Assembly (NCBI RefSeq): GCF_017875955.1
Contig: NZ_JAGINK010000001.1
Location: 4,432,501 to 4,496,500 of the forward strand
Origin: Pseudomonas sp. BP8
GTDB lineage: Bacteria; Pseudomonadota; Gammaproteobacteria; Pseudomonadales; Pseudomonadaceae
Direction of reading: 5' to 3'
Length of the DNA: 64,000 nt
Shown here: positions 23,993 through 33,075 of the stretch, in pieces
How the letters are laid out: each line of letters begins with the position of its first letter
How positions within the stretch are numbered: the first letter of the stretch is position 1
Position numbers and translations under genes: made by a program
The notes under the pieces: model-generated
What the model was told of the DNA's origin: nothing
The model's input: only the letters and a program-made list of their open reading frames with translations
Database searches by the model: none

Positions 23993-24664
23993 ATGCGCGA
24001 ACAGGATTATGCCGTACAACACGGCCAGCAGGTCGAGCAGCGCGAGGTCAGCAAAGTCCTGCGCAACACGTACAGCCTGCTGGCGCTAACCCTCGCCTTC
24101 AGCGGTGTGATGGCCTTCGTCGCGCAGCAGATGCGCGTCGGCTACCCGAACATCTTCGTTGTACTGATCGGCTTCTACGGGCTGTTCTTCCTGACCAACA
24201 AGCTGCGTGATTCGGTCTGGGGCCTGGTCTCCACCTTCGCCCTCACCGGCTTCATGGGCTTCATCCTTGGCCCGATCCTCAACCGCTACCTCGGCATGGC
24301 CGGTGGCGCTGAAGTGGTCAGCTCGGCGTTCGCCATGACCGCACTGGTGTTTGGTGGTCTGTCGGCCTACGTGCTGATCAGCCGCAAAGACATGAGCTTC
24401 CTCAGCGGCTTCATCACTGCAGGCTTCTTTGTCCTGCTGGGCGCCGTCGTTGCCAGCTTCTTCTTCCAGATCAGCGGCCTGCAACTGGCGATCAGCGCCG
24501 GCTTCGTGCTGTTCTCGTCGGTCTGCATCCTGTTCCAGACCAGCGCCATCATCCATGGCGGCGAGCGCAACTACATCATGGCAACCGTCAGCCTGTATGT
24601 TTCGATCTACAACCTGTTCATCAGCCTGCTGCAGCTGTTCGGCATCATGGGTCGTGATGACTGA
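23993..24664 (+). CDS. Bax inhibitor-1 / YccA family membrane protein
   Basis: The 223-residue protein has seven membrane helices after a short polar N-terminus (about 30 residues). The BI-1 family layout is visible in NTYSLLALTLAFSG, the central ALVFGGLSAYVLISRKD and the C-terminal ATVSLYVSIYNLFISLLQL. In E. coli YccA modulates FtsH proteolysis at the membrane; the same role here is possible. A terminator follows 18 bp after the stop. Single-gene unit. Confidence 0.92.
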   Translation: MREQDYAVQHGQQVEQREVSKVLRNTYSLLALTLAFSGVMAFVAQQMRVGYPNIFVVLIGFYGLFFLTNKLRDSVWGLVSTFALTGFMGFILGPILNRYLGMAGGAEVVSSAFAMTALVFGGLSAYVLISRKDMSFLSGFITAGFFVLLGAVVASFFFQISGLQLAISAGFVLFSSVCILFQTSAIIHGGERNYIMATVSLYVSIYNLFISLLQLFGIMGRDD

Positions 24665-24681
24665 TCGTTGATCTGCCAGGG

Positions 24682-24708
24682 AAAGCCCGCTTCGGCGGGC
24701 TTTTTTTT
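24682..24708 (+). terminator. Intrinsic terminator after BI-1 gene
   Basis: AAGCCCGC pairs with GCGGGCTT around TTCG, followed by a T8 run. Confidence 0.93.
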
Positions 24709-24711
24709 GGG

Positions 24712-24815
24712 TTCTTCACGGAATGTTGCGGGTGATGAACTGTTGGCTTGGCTTTGGAATTGTGGACTTATCCATTTGATGTGGTGGCCGCACTGGCCCC
24801 TTCCGCCCTTACGGC
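24712..24815. repeat. Solo end of the composite palindromic element
   Basis: About 100 bp match the outer end of elements A and B, including CTTATCCATTTGATGTGGTGG and CACTGGCCCCTTCCGCCCTTACGG, then the match stops abruptly. The TTGGAAAAAAGTAACC part, the REP modules and the second arm are absent. Like the full copies it lies directly after an intrinsic terminator. Confidence 0.8.
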
Positions 24816-24875
24816 CATCCCTTTCAAGGTCTCTGCGTTAGCTTTGGATTTCATCATGGAGGCCAGCAATGCCGG

Positions 24876-25180
24876 GGGTGCTGCGCACCCCTTGTGTCGC
24901 GAAATGAGGGCGAAGCCCTCACCAACTGACTCACAACCACACACAATCCCAAGGCGGGAAATCGCCGGTTGTCCTTACCAGGCGTGCACGTTTTCTTTGA
25001 CGCAATTGGTGAGATGAAGCCAAGACAGTCGTGACCGGATTCAGTGGGCGAACGGATCGTATCTGGAGGTGATGCCGGTGAGGGCTGCGCCCTCAATTCG
25101 CGACACAAGGCCGCTCCTACAGTGATCGCGCTAACGCTCAGGTTTTATTCAAGACAGTTGCTCAAACAGAGGTGCGGGCC
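24876..25180. repeat. Class II REP pair with attached GACAGTTGCT module
   Basis: A left REP (24876-24922, CTTGTGTCGCGAAATGAGGG) and an inverted right REP (25079-25123, TTCGCGACACAAGGCC) flank about 155 bp of unique DNA. The right one runs directly into a module (25124-25180: GATCGCGCTAACG, then GACAGTTGCT, then ACAGAGG) that recurs at 48906-49019 and 62603-62717. No gene is supported in 24816-25311. Confidence 0.75.
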
Positions 25181-25311
25181 TCCATGATGAAATCTGGAGG
25201 TAATGCAAAGCCCTTGAAAGAGCCGGTCCTCGCGACAAATGCGCTCAAGGCCTACCCCAATCGCCAAGCGCCCCGTAGAATGCGCTCCTTTTTTCTTCCG
25301 GGGCAGCTCCC

Positions 25312-26691
25312 ATGAGTTCAATCGAACAAGGGCCAGGCGCGGCAACGCCTGCCAATGAACTGGTCCTTGGACTAGAGGACAAGCCGCGGCCGCTGATCGG
25401 CATGCTGGCTGCGCTGCAACACCTGCTGGCCATCATCGTACCGATCGTTACCCCGGGCCTGTTGATCTGTCAGGCGTTGGGCGTGTCGGCGCGTGATACC
25501 AACCTGATCGTGTCGATGTCGCTGGTCATCTCGGGTATCGCCACCTTCGTCCAGTGCCGGCGTTTCGGCCCCTTTGGCGCAGGGCTGCTGATTGTTCAGG
25601 GCACCAGCTTCAACTTCGTTGGGCCGCTGATTGCCGGCGGCGCGTTGATGGTCAAACAGGGCACGCCGGTCGAGGGCGTGATGGCCGCGATATTCGGTGT
25701 GGTCATCGCTGGCTCGTTCATCGAGATGGGCGTATCGCGCATCCTGCCGTTCATCAAGCGCCTGATCAGCCCGCTGGTCACCGGTATCGTCGTGTTGATG
25801 ATCGGCCTGACCCTGATCAAGGTCGGCCTGATCAGCATGGGCGGCGGCTTTACCGCGATGGCCAATGGCACCTTCGCCAATGGCGAGAACCTGCTGCTGT
25901 CAGGCGTGGTGCTGGCAATTATCGTCGTACTCAACCGGATCCCGGTGGTGTGGATGCGCAGCTGCGCCATCGTCATCGCCCTGGCCGTGGGCTACGTACT
26001 GGCCGGTTACCTGGGCCGCCTGGACTTCACCGGCATGCACGAAGCGGCGCTGTTCCAGGTGCCGATGCCGCTGCACTTTGGCCTGAGCTTCTCCTGGGCG
26101 CTGTTCATCCCGATGCTGGTGATCTACCTGGTGACCTCGCTGGAAGCCATCGGTGACGTCACCGCCACCAGTAAAGTGTCGCGCGAGCCCGTCGAAGGCC
26201 CGGTATGGATGCAGCGGATCAAAGGCGGTGTGCTGGTCAACGGCGCCAACTCGCTGCTGGCCGGTGTGTTCAACACCTTTCCCAGCTCGATCTTCGCCCA
26301 GAATAACGGCGTGATTCAGCTGACCGGTATCGCCAGCCGCCATATCGGCATCTGGATTGCTGCCATGCTGGTGCTGCTGGGCCTGTTCCCAAGCGTTGCC
26401 GGGGTTATCCAGGCGGTGCCGGAGCCGGTACTGGGTGGCGCGGCGATGGTCATGTTCGGGGCGGTGGCGGCTTCGGGGATCAACATCCTCGCCAGCACCC
26501 GTCTGGATCGCCGCGCGCTGCTGATCATTGCTGTGTCCCTGGCGCTGGGCCTGGGCGTGGCACAAGTACCGGAGTTCCTCGCGCACATGCCGTCGGCACT
26601 GCGCAACGTGCTCGAGTCAGGTGTCGCCACTGGGGGGATCTGCGCTCTGGTGCTGAACTGGTTCCTGCCGGAGAGCAAGGACCAGCACTAA
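25312..26691 (+). CDS. Uracil/xanthine permease (NCS2 family)
   Basis: The 459-residue protein has 12-14 membrane helices and NCS2 signatures: QHLLAIIVPIVTPGL in TM1, the TSLEAIGD segment near residue 277 with its conserved acidic residue, and the QNNGVIQLTGIASRH motif near 327. This motif is typical of purine (xanthine/urate) members of the XanP/UacT branch rather than UraA. It imports a nucleobase by proton symport in the inner membrane. A terminator follows. Confidence 0.92.
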   Translation: MSSIEQGPGAATPANELVLGLEDKPRPLIGMLAALQHLLAIIVPIVTPGLLICQALGVSARDTNLIVSMSLVISGIATFVQCRRFGPFGAGLLIVQGTSFNFVGPLIAGGALMVKQGTPVEGVMAAIFGVVIAGSFIEMGVSRILPFIKRLISPLVTGIVVLMIGLTLIKVGLISMGGGFTAMANGTFANGENLLLSGVVLAIIVVLNRIPVVWMRSCAIVIALAVGYVLAGYLGRLDFTGMHEAALFQVPMPLHFGLSFSWALFIPMLVIYLVTSLEAIGDVTATSKVSREPVEGPVWMQRIKGGVLVNGANSLLAGVFNTFPSSIFAQNNGVIQLTGIASRHIGIWIAAMLVLLGLFPSVAGVIQAVPEPVLGGAAMVMFGAVAASGINILASTRLDRRALLIIAVSLALGLGVAQVPEFLAHMPSALRNVLESGVATGGICALVLNWFLPESKDQH

Positions 26692-26710
26692 ACCCCGGCT
26701 GATCCAGCAA

Positions 26711-26740
26711 GAGCCCGCGCCGACAGACGCGGGCTTTTTT
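26711..26740 (+). terminator. Intrinsic terminator after nucleobase permease gene
   Basis: AGCCCGCG pairs with CGCGGGCT, followed by a T6 run. Confidence 0.92.
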
Positions 26741-26777
26741 GCTTTATCATGGCGCCATCACGTTGCAAGAGCCTCCC

Positions 26778-27170
26778 ATGAAATTCGCCATCGCGGTTTT
26801 TTCCCCGGCCCATGCGCCCTCCTCGCGCCGCGCGCTGCGCTTCGCCGAAGCGGCCCTGGCCGGCGGGCATGAGATTGCCCGGCTGTTCTTCTATCAGGAC
26901 GGGGTGCACAGCGCTTCGGCCAATATCGTCGCCCCCCAGGATGAACTGGACGTGGCCGCGCAGTGGCGCGCCTTTATCGATGCCCACCAGCTTGACGCGG
27001 TGGTCTGTATTGCCGCGGCGCTGCGCCGTGGCGTACTGGATGCAACCGAAGCCAACCGCTACCAGCGCCCCGCCGTGAACCTGCCGGCGCCTTGGGAACT
27101 GTCTGGCCTGGGCCAACTGCACGAGGCGGCCCAGCTTGCCGACCGCCTGGTCTGTTTCGGAGGTGATTGA
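26778..27170 (+). CDS. tusD: Sulfurtransferase complex subunit TusD
   Basis: The 130-residue DsrE-fold protein carries the active-site cysteine C77 in DAVVCIAAALRRG, equivalent to E. coli TusD C78. TusBCD accepts persulfide sulfur from TusA and passes it to TusE for 2-thiolation of tRNA U34 by MnmA, which is encoded at 49585-50709. It is the first gene of tusDCBE-ybiB, with 1 bp between its stop and the tusC start. Confidence 0.95.
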   Translation: MKFAIAVFSPAHAPSSRRALRFAEAALAGGHEIARLFFYQDGVHSASANIVAPQDELDVAAQWRAFIDAHQLDAVVCIAAALRRGVLDATEANRYQRPAVNLPAPWELSGLGQLHEAAQLADRLVCFGGD

Positions 27171-27171
27171 A

Positions 27172-27531
27172 ATGGCCAAATCCTTGTTGATCATCAGTCG
27201 CCAGGCCCCCTGGAATGGCCCGTCCGCCCGCGAGGCACTCGACATCGCCCTGGCCGGTGGTGCATTCGACCTGCCCTTGGGCATGCTGTTTCTCGATGAC
27301 GGCGTCTTCCAGCTCGACGACGCCCAGCAACCCGCCACGCTGCAGCAGAAAAACCTCGCCGCCAACCTGCAGGCGCTGCCGATGTTCGGCGTCGACGCGT
27401 TGTTCGCTTGCGGTCACAGCCTCGCCGAACGCAGCCTGGATGCTGGCAGCCTGGCGCTGCCGGTCGAGGTGCTGGACGACACGGCCCTGGCCGCGCTGAT
27501 TGGCCGTTATGACCAGGTGGTAACACTCTGA
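27172..27531 (+). CDS. tusC: Sulfurtransferase complex subunit TusC
   Basis: The 119-residue DsrF-like subunit is recognised from SLLIISRQAPW at the N-terminus and the LPLGMLFLDDGVFQL segment. A perfect GGAGGTG ribosome-binding site inside the end of tusD precedes its ATG. It forms the TusBCD hexamer with its neighbours. Its stop overlaps the tusB start by 1 bp. Confidence 0.95.
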   Translation: MAKSLLIISRQAPWNGPSAREALDIALAGGAFDLPLGMLFLDDGVFQLDDAQQPATLQQKNLAANLQALPMFGVDALFACGHSLAERSLDAGSLALPVEVLDDTALAALIGRYDQVVTL

Positions 27532-27827
27532 TGACGACCCTGCATGTAATTGCCCACTCGCCTTTCGGCGACAGCCGACTGGCCAGCTGCCTGCGCCTGA
27601 TCGGCACGCACGACGCCCTGCTGCTCTGCGGCGATGCGGCGTACGCCCTGCGTGACGGTACCCAGCCGCAGCAACTGTTGCAGGCGGCGCAGCTGGAAAA
27701 CCGCCTGTACGTCCTCGCTGAGGACCTGCAGGCCCGCGCCATCGACAGCACCCTGGCCAAGGCGGTGGACTACCCCACGTTTGTCGAGCTGTCGCTGCAA
27801 TACGACAAGGTAAACAGCTGGCTATGA
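27531..27827 (+). CDS. tusB: Sulfurtransferase complex subunit TusB
   Basis: The 98-residue DsrH-like protein is recognised from MTTLHVIAHSPFGDS at the N-terminus, LLLCGDAAYAL and the C-terminal YDKVNSWL. Translational coupling is likely on both sides: it overlaps tusC by 1 bp and tusE by 4 bp. Confidence 0.95.
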   Translation: MTTLHVIAHSPFGDSRLASCLRLIGTHDALLLCGDAAYALRDGTQPQQLLQAAQLENRLYVLAEDLQARAIDSTLAKAVDYPTFVELSLQYDKVNSWL

Positions 27828-28159
27828 ATACCCTGACTGTCGGCGATCGGCAGATCGCCCTGGACAAGGACGGCTTTCTGGTCGACCTGCAAGACTGGTC
27901 TCCGGTGGTCGCCGAGGCCCTGGCTAGACGCGAAGCTATCGTCCTGAGCGCTGACCACTGGGAAATCCTTGAGGTCCTGCGCCAGTTCTATCAGGAATTC
28001 GAACTGTCGCCGGCCACTCGCCCGCTGATCAAATACACCGCGCTCAAGCTGGGCCCGGAAAAAGGCAACAGCCCGCACCTCAATCGCCTGTTCAACGGCA
28101 CTCCCGCCAAACTTGCCGCCAAGCTGGCGGGCCTGCCCAAGCCGACCAATTGCATATGA
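27824..28159 (+). CDS. tusE: Sulfur relay protein TusE (DsrC family)
   Basis: The 111-residue DsrC/TusE protein ends in GLPKPTNCI. The penultimate Cys (C110) is the persulfide carrier that hands sulfur to MnmA. Only this C-terminal Cys is present, as in TusE; sulfite-reductase DsrC has a second conserved Cys. It overlaps tusB and ybiB by 4 bp each. Confidence 0.95.
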   Translation: MNTLTVGDRQIALDKDGFLVDLQDWSPVVAEALARREAIVLSADHWEILEVLRQFYQEFELSPATRPLIKYTALKLGPEKGNSPHLNRLFNGTPAKLAAKLAGLPKPTNCI

Positions 28160-29172
28160 CCGAACTCTCGCCCCCCGCACTTCGCCCACTGACCCTGGAA
28201 ACCCCGGCAGAGCATCCCTTTGCCGAATTCGTGCGCATCCTCGGCAAAGGCAAGCGCGGCGCCCGCGGCCTGACCCGCGAAGAGGCCCGCGCTGCGATGA
28301 CCCTGCTGCTCGAAGGCAAGGTCGAGGATACCCAGCTCGGGGCCTTTCTGATGCTGTTGCGGCACAAGGAAGAGAGTGCCGAAGAGCTGGCCGGCTTCAC
28401 CGAGGCCCTGCGCGCTCACCTGCAGGCACCACAGATCGCCGTCGACCTCGACTGGCCCAGCTATGCCGGCAAGAAGCGCCACCTGCCGTGGTACCTGCTG
28501 GCGGCCAAGTGTCTTGCCGGCAACGGCGTGCGCATCATGCTCCACGGCGGTGGCGCACACACGGCGGGTCGCCTGTATACCGAGCAATTGCTGAGCCTGC
28601 TGGAGATCCCGCTGTGCCGCGACTGGCAGGCGCTGGCCACTACCCTCGATGAACAGGGCCTGGCGTTTTTCCCGCTGCAGGACTGGGCGCCGCAATTGCA
28701 ACGGATGATCGACCTGCGCAACACTCTCGGCTTGCGCTCGCCGATCCACTCGCTGGCGCGCGTGCTCAACCCGCTGGGCGCGCGCTGCGGCCTGCAGAGC
28801 ATCTTCCACCCTGGCTACCAGGCAGTGCACCGCGAGGCCAGCCGCTTGCTCGGCGATCATGCGCTGGTGATCAAGGGTGATGGTGGCGAGATCGAGATCA
28901 ATCCGGACGTCGCCAGCCACCTGTACGGCACCTCCGGTGGCGCCAACTGGGATGAAGAATGGCCAGCGATGAGCGCCCAGCGCCATGTCAAACCTGCCAG
29001 CCTCGAACCCGAGCAGCTGCTGGCGGTATGGCGCGGCGAAGCGCAAGACAGCTATGGCGAGAAAGCCGTGCTGGCGACCATTGCCCTCGCCCTGCGCGGC
29101 TTGGGTGAGCAGCGCGAGCAGGCGTTCGCAACCGCCAAGCGCTATTGGGCTGCCCGCAAAGACATCGAATAA
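28156..29172 (+). CDS. ybiB: YbiB-type TrpD-like protein
   Basis: The 338-residue protein has the glycosyltransferase family 3 fold of anthranilate phosphoribosyltransferase: GLTREEARAAMTLLLEG, AAKCLAGNGVRIMLHGGG and SPIHSLARVLNPLGA. In TrpD the glycine-rich loop binds PRPP; in E. coli YbiB it does not, and the protein binds nucleic acid. Location at the end of tusDCBE with a 4-bp overlap points to a tRNA- or stress-linked role rather than tryptophan synthesis. ATG 28156 was chosen over TTG 28150. Confidence 0.88.
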   Translation: MTELSPPALRPLTLETPAEHPFAEFVRILGKGKRGARGLTREEARAAMTLLLEGKVEDTQLGAFLMLLRHKEESAEELAGFTEALRAHLQAPQIAVDLDWPSYAGKKRHLPWYLLAAKCLAGNGVRIMLHGGGAHTAGRLYTEQLLSLLEIPLCRDWQALATTLDEQGLAFFPLQDWAPQLQRMIDLRNTLGLRSPIHSLARVLNPLGARCGLQSIFHPGYQAVHREASRLLGDHALVIKGDGGEIEINPDVASHLYGTSGGANWDEEWPAMSAQRHVKPASLEPEQLLAVWRGEAQDSYGEKAVLATIALALRGLGEQREQAFATAKRYWAARKDIE

Positions 29173-29268
29173 ACCGATAGGAACAGTGCAGTCTTTGCGC
29201 TATTTATTCGAACGATAATCCCTAGACTGGGCTCCAACGACAAACCACTTTGTTCCGAGGAGCTCACC

Positions 29269-30231
29269 ATGGGTCTTTTGATTGACGGCCGCTGGCATGA
29301 CCAGTGGTACCAGACCAGCAAGGACGGCGCGTTCCAGCGCGAGAACGCACAACGCCGCAATCAGTTGCCTGCCCCTGAAGCTGGGCGTTATCACCTGTTC
29401 GTTTCGCTGGCCTGCCCCTGGGCTCACCGCACGCTGATCCTGCGCGCCATCAAAGGTCTGGAGCCGTTGATTGACGTTTCAGTGGTGAGCTGGCTGATGG
29501 GCGAACACGGCTGGACCTTCGACCAAGCGCAAGGCTCCACCGGCGACAAGCTCGACGGCTTCGATTACCTGCACCAGCGCTATACCCAGGACGACCCGAG
29601 CTACACCGGCCGGGTTACCGTACCGGTGCTGTGGGACAAGCAGGAACAGCGCATCGTCAACAACGAGTCGGCCGAGATCATCCGCATCTTCAACAGCGCC
29701 TTCGACGAGCTCACCGGCAACCGCCTGGACCTCTACCCTGAAGCGCTGCGTACCACCATTGACGACTTGAACGGGCGGATCTACCCAACAGTTAACAATG
29801 GCGTGTACCGCGCAGGCTTCGCCACCTCGCAGGATGCCTACGAGGCTGCCTTCGACGAAGTGTTCAACGAACTGGACCACCTGGAAGACCTGCTCAGCCG
29901 CCAGCGCTACCTGGCAGGCGAACACCTGACCGAAGCCGATGTGCGCCTGTTCACCACCTTGGTGCGCTTCGATGCGGTGTACCACGGCCACTTCAAGTGC
30001 AACCTGCGCCGCCTGAGCGACTACCCGAACCTGTCCAACTGGCTGCGCGAGCTGTACCAGTGGCCGGGAGTGGCAGGGACGGTGGATATGGAGCACATTC
30101 AGAAGCACTATTACCTGAGCCACAAGACCATCAACCCGAATGGCATTGTGCCGAAGGGGCCGTTGCAGGACTTTGGTTTGGCGCATGATCGGGAGCGCTT
30201 GGTAGGGCGTGGGATCTGGCAGCGCGGGTAA
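29269..30231 (+). CDS. Glutathionyl-hydroquinone reductase (Xi-class GST)
   Basis: The 320-residue protein has an N-terminal thioredoxin domain with catalytic C49 in LACPWAHRT, and a C-terminal helical domain with RYLAGEHLTEADVRLF. Length and the CPWAHR motif place it with YqjG/PcpF-type enzymes, which remove glutathione from glutathionyl-hydroquinones in the cytoplasm. The GATAAT at 29214-29219 may be the -10 box. It stands alone, with a REP pair after the stop. Confidence 0.93.
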   Translation: MGLLIDGRWHDQWYQTSKDGAFQRENAQRRNQLPAPEAGRYHLFVSLACPWAHRTLILRAIKGLEPLIDVSVVSWLMGEHGWTFDQAQGSTGDKLDGFDYLHQRYTQDDPSYTGRVTVPVLWDKQEQRIVNNESAEIIRIFNSAFDELTGNRLDLYPEALRTTIDDLNGRIYPTVNNGVYRAGFATSQDAYEAAFDEVFNELDHLEDLLSRQRYLAGEHLTEADVRLFTTLVRFDAVYHGHFKCNLRRLSDYPNLSNWLRELYQWPGVAGTVDMEHIQKHYYLSHKTINPNGIVPKGPLQDFGLAHDRERLVGRGIWQRG

Positions 30232-30254
30232 ACACGGCGTCTGCTGAAGAAATT

Positions 30255-30371
30255 GGGGCCGCTGTGCGGCCCTTCGCGGGGCAAGCCCGCTCCTACAGGA
30301 TCTGCGTTGGTGTGAGAGACGCAGATCCTGTAGGAGCGGGCTTGCCCCGCGAAGGGCTGCACAGCAGCCCC
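30255..30371. repeat. REP pair between GST and cysG
   Basis: Two inverted class I REPs (CTTCGCGGGGCAAGCCC facing GGGCTTGCCCCGCGAAG) have outer GGGGCTGC-type dyads and a CGCAGATCCTG spacer dyad. They lie between the convergent ends of two genes. Confidence 0.88.
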
Positions 30372-30378
30372 AACTGCA

Positions 30379-31767
30379 CTAGTCCTGAGACCCTTCAAAC
30401 CAGGCCAGCTTCTCGCGCAACTGCACCACTTCGCCGACAATCACCAAGGTCGGCGCATGTACTTCATGCCGGGCAACCAAGTCTGGCAGATCCGCCAGGG
30501 TCCCGGTAAACACCCGCTGGTTGCGGGTAGTGCCCTGCTGCACCAGCGCAGCCGGCGTGCTGGCCGCGCGGCCATGGCGGATCAGCTCGGCACAGATGGT
30601 CGGCAAGCCAACCAACCCCATGTAGAACACCAAGGTCTGCGCAGGCGCCACCAGGTCATTCCAGGGCAGATTGCTGGTACCGTCCTTGAGATGACCGGTC
30701 ACGAAGCGCACCGACTGGGCATAGTCACGATGGGTCAGCGGAATCCCGCCATACGCAGAGCAGCCACTGGCAGCAGTAATGCCCGGCACCACCTGGAACG
30801 GAATGCCATGCTCGGCCAGTTCTTCGATCTCTTCGCCACCTCGGCCGAAGATGAACGGATCACCACCCTTCAAGCGCAACACCCGCTTGCCCTGCTTGGC
30901 CAGATCGACCAACAGCTGGTTGATCTGCTCCTGCGGCACGGAATGATCCGCACGGCGCTTGCCGACGTAGATACGCTCGGCATCACGCCGACACATGTCG
31001 ATGATCGCCGGCGCCACCAATCGGTCATAGAGCACCACATCGGCCTGCTGCATCAGGCGCAAGGCACGGAAGGTCAGCAGGTCCGGATCACCCGGTCCGG
31101 CACCGACCAGGTACACCTCACCGCCCTGCTGCACCGGCGCACCGTCAACCATCGCCTGCAACAAACGCTCTGCTTCAGCCCCCTGCCCGGCCAACTGGCG
31201 CTCGGCAATCGGCCCTTGGAAGACCGTCTCCCAGAAGCCCCGCCGCTGGTTGACGTCCGGGTACAGGGTTTTCACCTTGTGCCGAAAACGCGCCGCCAGA
31301 CCGGCCAGTTCGCCATACGTGGAGGGGATCCAGGTTTCCAGCTTGGCGCGGATCAACCGCGCCAGCACCGGCGCATCGCCGCCACTGGAAACGGCCACCA
31401 CCAGCGGTGAGCGGTCGACGATCGCCGGGAAGATCACCGTGCACAGGGCCGGCGCATCTACCACGTTGACCGGCAGGCTGCGCGCCTGGGCCTCGGCTGA
31501 GACCTGGGCGTTGAGCGCAGGGTCGTCAGTGGCGGCGATCACCAACCGGCAACCCTCGAGGTCGGCGACTTGATAGCCACGTACGTGGACCTCGCCACCT
31601 CCCTCACGGGCCATGGCTGCGAGTTGACCGTCGACGTCTGGCGCCACCACGCGCAGCGCGGCGCCGGCGTCAGCCAGCAACCGCGCCTTGCGCAAAGCGA
31701 TTTCACCACCGCCGACGACCAATACCCGGCCGCCCTGCAGCTTGTGGAACAGCGGCAGGTAATCCAT
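30379..31767 (-). CDS. cysG: Siroheme synthase CysG (trifunctional)
   Basis: The 462-residue fusion has an N-terminal precorrin-2 dehydrogenase/ferrochelatase half (NAD loop VVGGGEIALRK, catalytic D104 in NVVDAP, S128 in AVSSGGD) and a C-terminal uroporphyrinogen-III methyltransferase half (YLVGAGPGDPDLLT, then LRLKGGDPFIFGRGGEE). It makes siroheme for sulfite and nitrite reductases. It starts on the base after the serS stop, so it is co-transcribed with serS. Confidence 0.97.
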   Translation of the reverse strand: MDYLPLFHKLQGGRVLVVGGGEIALRKARLLADAGAALRVVAPDVDGQLAAMAREGGGEVHVRGYQVADLEGCRLVIAATDDPALNAQVSAEAQARSLPVNVVDAPALCTVIFPAIVDRSPLVVAVSSGGDAPVLARLIRAKLETWIPSTYGELAGLAARFRHKVKTLYPDVNQRRGFWETVFQGPIAERQLAGQGAEAERLLQAMVDGAPVQQGGEVYLVGAGPGDPDLLTFRALRLMQQADVVLYDRLVAPAIIDMCRRDAERIYVGKRRADHSVPQEQINQLLVDLAKQGKRVLRLKGGDPFIFGRGGEEIEELAEHGIPFQVVPGITAASGCSAYGGIPLTHRDYAQSVRFVTGHLKDGTSNLPWNDLVAPAQTLVFYMGLVGLPTICAELIRHGRAASTPAALVQQGTTRNQRVFTGTLADLPDLVARHEVHAPTLVIVGEVVQLREKLAWFEGSQD

Positions 31768-33048
31768 TTAGCCGATGACCTCAACGCCACCCATGTACGG
31801 CTTGAGCACGTCCGGGACGCGGATCGAACCGTCGGCCTGCTGGTAGTTCTCGAGCACCGCAACCAGGGTACGGCCAACCGCCAGGCCCGAACCGTTGAGG
31901 GTGTGCACCAGCTCCGGCTTGCCGGTTTCCGGGTTACGCCAGCGCGCCTGCATACGGCGCGCCTGGAAGTCACCGCAGTTCGAGCAGGAGCTGATCTCGC
32001 GGAACTTGTCCTGGCTTGGCACCCAGACTTCCAGATCGTAGGTCTTGACTGCGCTGAAGCCCATGTCGCCGGTGCACAGGGCCAGCACCCGGTACGGCAG
32101 CTCAAGCAGCTGCAGCACGCGCTCGGCGTTGGCGGTCAGGCCTTCGAGGGCTTCCATCGACTTGGCCGGCTCGACGATCTGAACCATCTCGACCTTGTCG
32201 AACTGGTGCTGACGGATCATCCCGCGGGTATCGCGACCCGAAGCACCCGCTTCACTGCGGAAGCACGGCGTGTGGGCGACAAACTTGATCGGCATCTGCT
32301 TGGCGTCGATGATCTCGCCGGCAACGATGTTGGTCAGCGACACTTCGGCGGTCGGGATCAGGTAGAAGTCCGCTTCGCCCTCGCGGGTGATCTTGAACAG
32401 GTCTTCCTCGAACTTCGGCAGCTGGCCAGTGCCCTGCAGGGCTGGCGCTTGCACCAGATACGGGGTGTAGGCCTCCTCGTAACCGTGCTCGCTGGTGTGC
32501 AGGTTGATCATGAACTGGGCCAGTGCGCGGTGCAGGCGGGCAATCGGGCCGCGCAGCAAGGCGAAACGAGCGCCAGACAGCTTGGCCGCGGTCTCGAAGT
32601 CCAGGCCGCCAGTCAGTTCACCCAGCGCAACGTGGTCCTTGACCTCGAAGTCGAACTGGCGCGGCGTGCCCCAGCGGCGCACTTCGACGTTGGCGTCTTC
32701 ATCCGGGCCGACCGGCACGCTTTCGTCCGGCAGGTTGGGGATGGTCAGGACGATACCGTCCAGTTCCGCCTGAATGCTGTCCAGCTCGTTCTTGCCGGCG
32801 GCCAGCTCATTGGCCATGCCCTCGACCTCAGCCATCAACGGGGCGATGTCTTCACCCTTGGCCTTGGCCTGACCGATGGACTTGGAACGGGCATTACGCT
32901 CGGCCTGCAGTTGCTCGGTGCGGGTCTGCACCGCCTTGCGGCGTTCTTCCAGTGATTCGATGCGCGCGACATCCAGGCTGAAGCCACGGGAGGCCAGGCG
33001 GTTCGCCACTTCCTGAAGTTGGCCGCGTAACAGTTTGGCATCGAGCAT
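31768..33048 (-). CDS. serS: Seryl-tRNA synthetase
   Basis: The 426-residue class II synthetase has the N-terminal coiled-coil arm (about 30-100) that binds the long variable arm of tRNA-Ser. Class II motif 2 is at FRSEAGASGRDTRGMIRQHQF and motif 3 near the C-terminus (NGSGLAVGRTLVAVLEN). It charges tRNA-Ser, one copy of which is at 23778-23865. It lies 27 bp after crcB and abuts cysG. Confidence 0.97.
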   Translation of the reverse strand: MLDAKLLRGQLQEVANRLASRGFSLDVARIESLEERRKAVQTRTEQLQAERNARSKSIGQAKAKGEDIAPLMAEVEGMANELAAGKNELDSIQAELDGIVLTIPNLPDESVPVGPDEDANVEVRRWGTPRQFDFEVKDHVALGELTGGLDFETAAKLSGARFALLRGPIARLHRALAQFMINLHTSEHGYEEAYTPYLVQAPALQGTGQLPKFEEDLFKITREGEADFYLIPTAEVSLTNIVAGEIIDAKQMPIKFVAHTPCFRSEAGASGRDTRGMIRQHQFDKVEMVQIVEPAKSMEALEGLTANAERVLQLLELPYRVLALCTGDMGFSAVKTYDLEVWVPSQDKFREISSCSNCGDFQARRMQARWRNPETGKPELVHTLNGSGLAVGRTLVAVLENYQQADGSIRVPDVLKPYMGGVEVIG

Positions 33049-33075
33049 ATCGTTCTCTCGTTATGTGTGTGTGGT

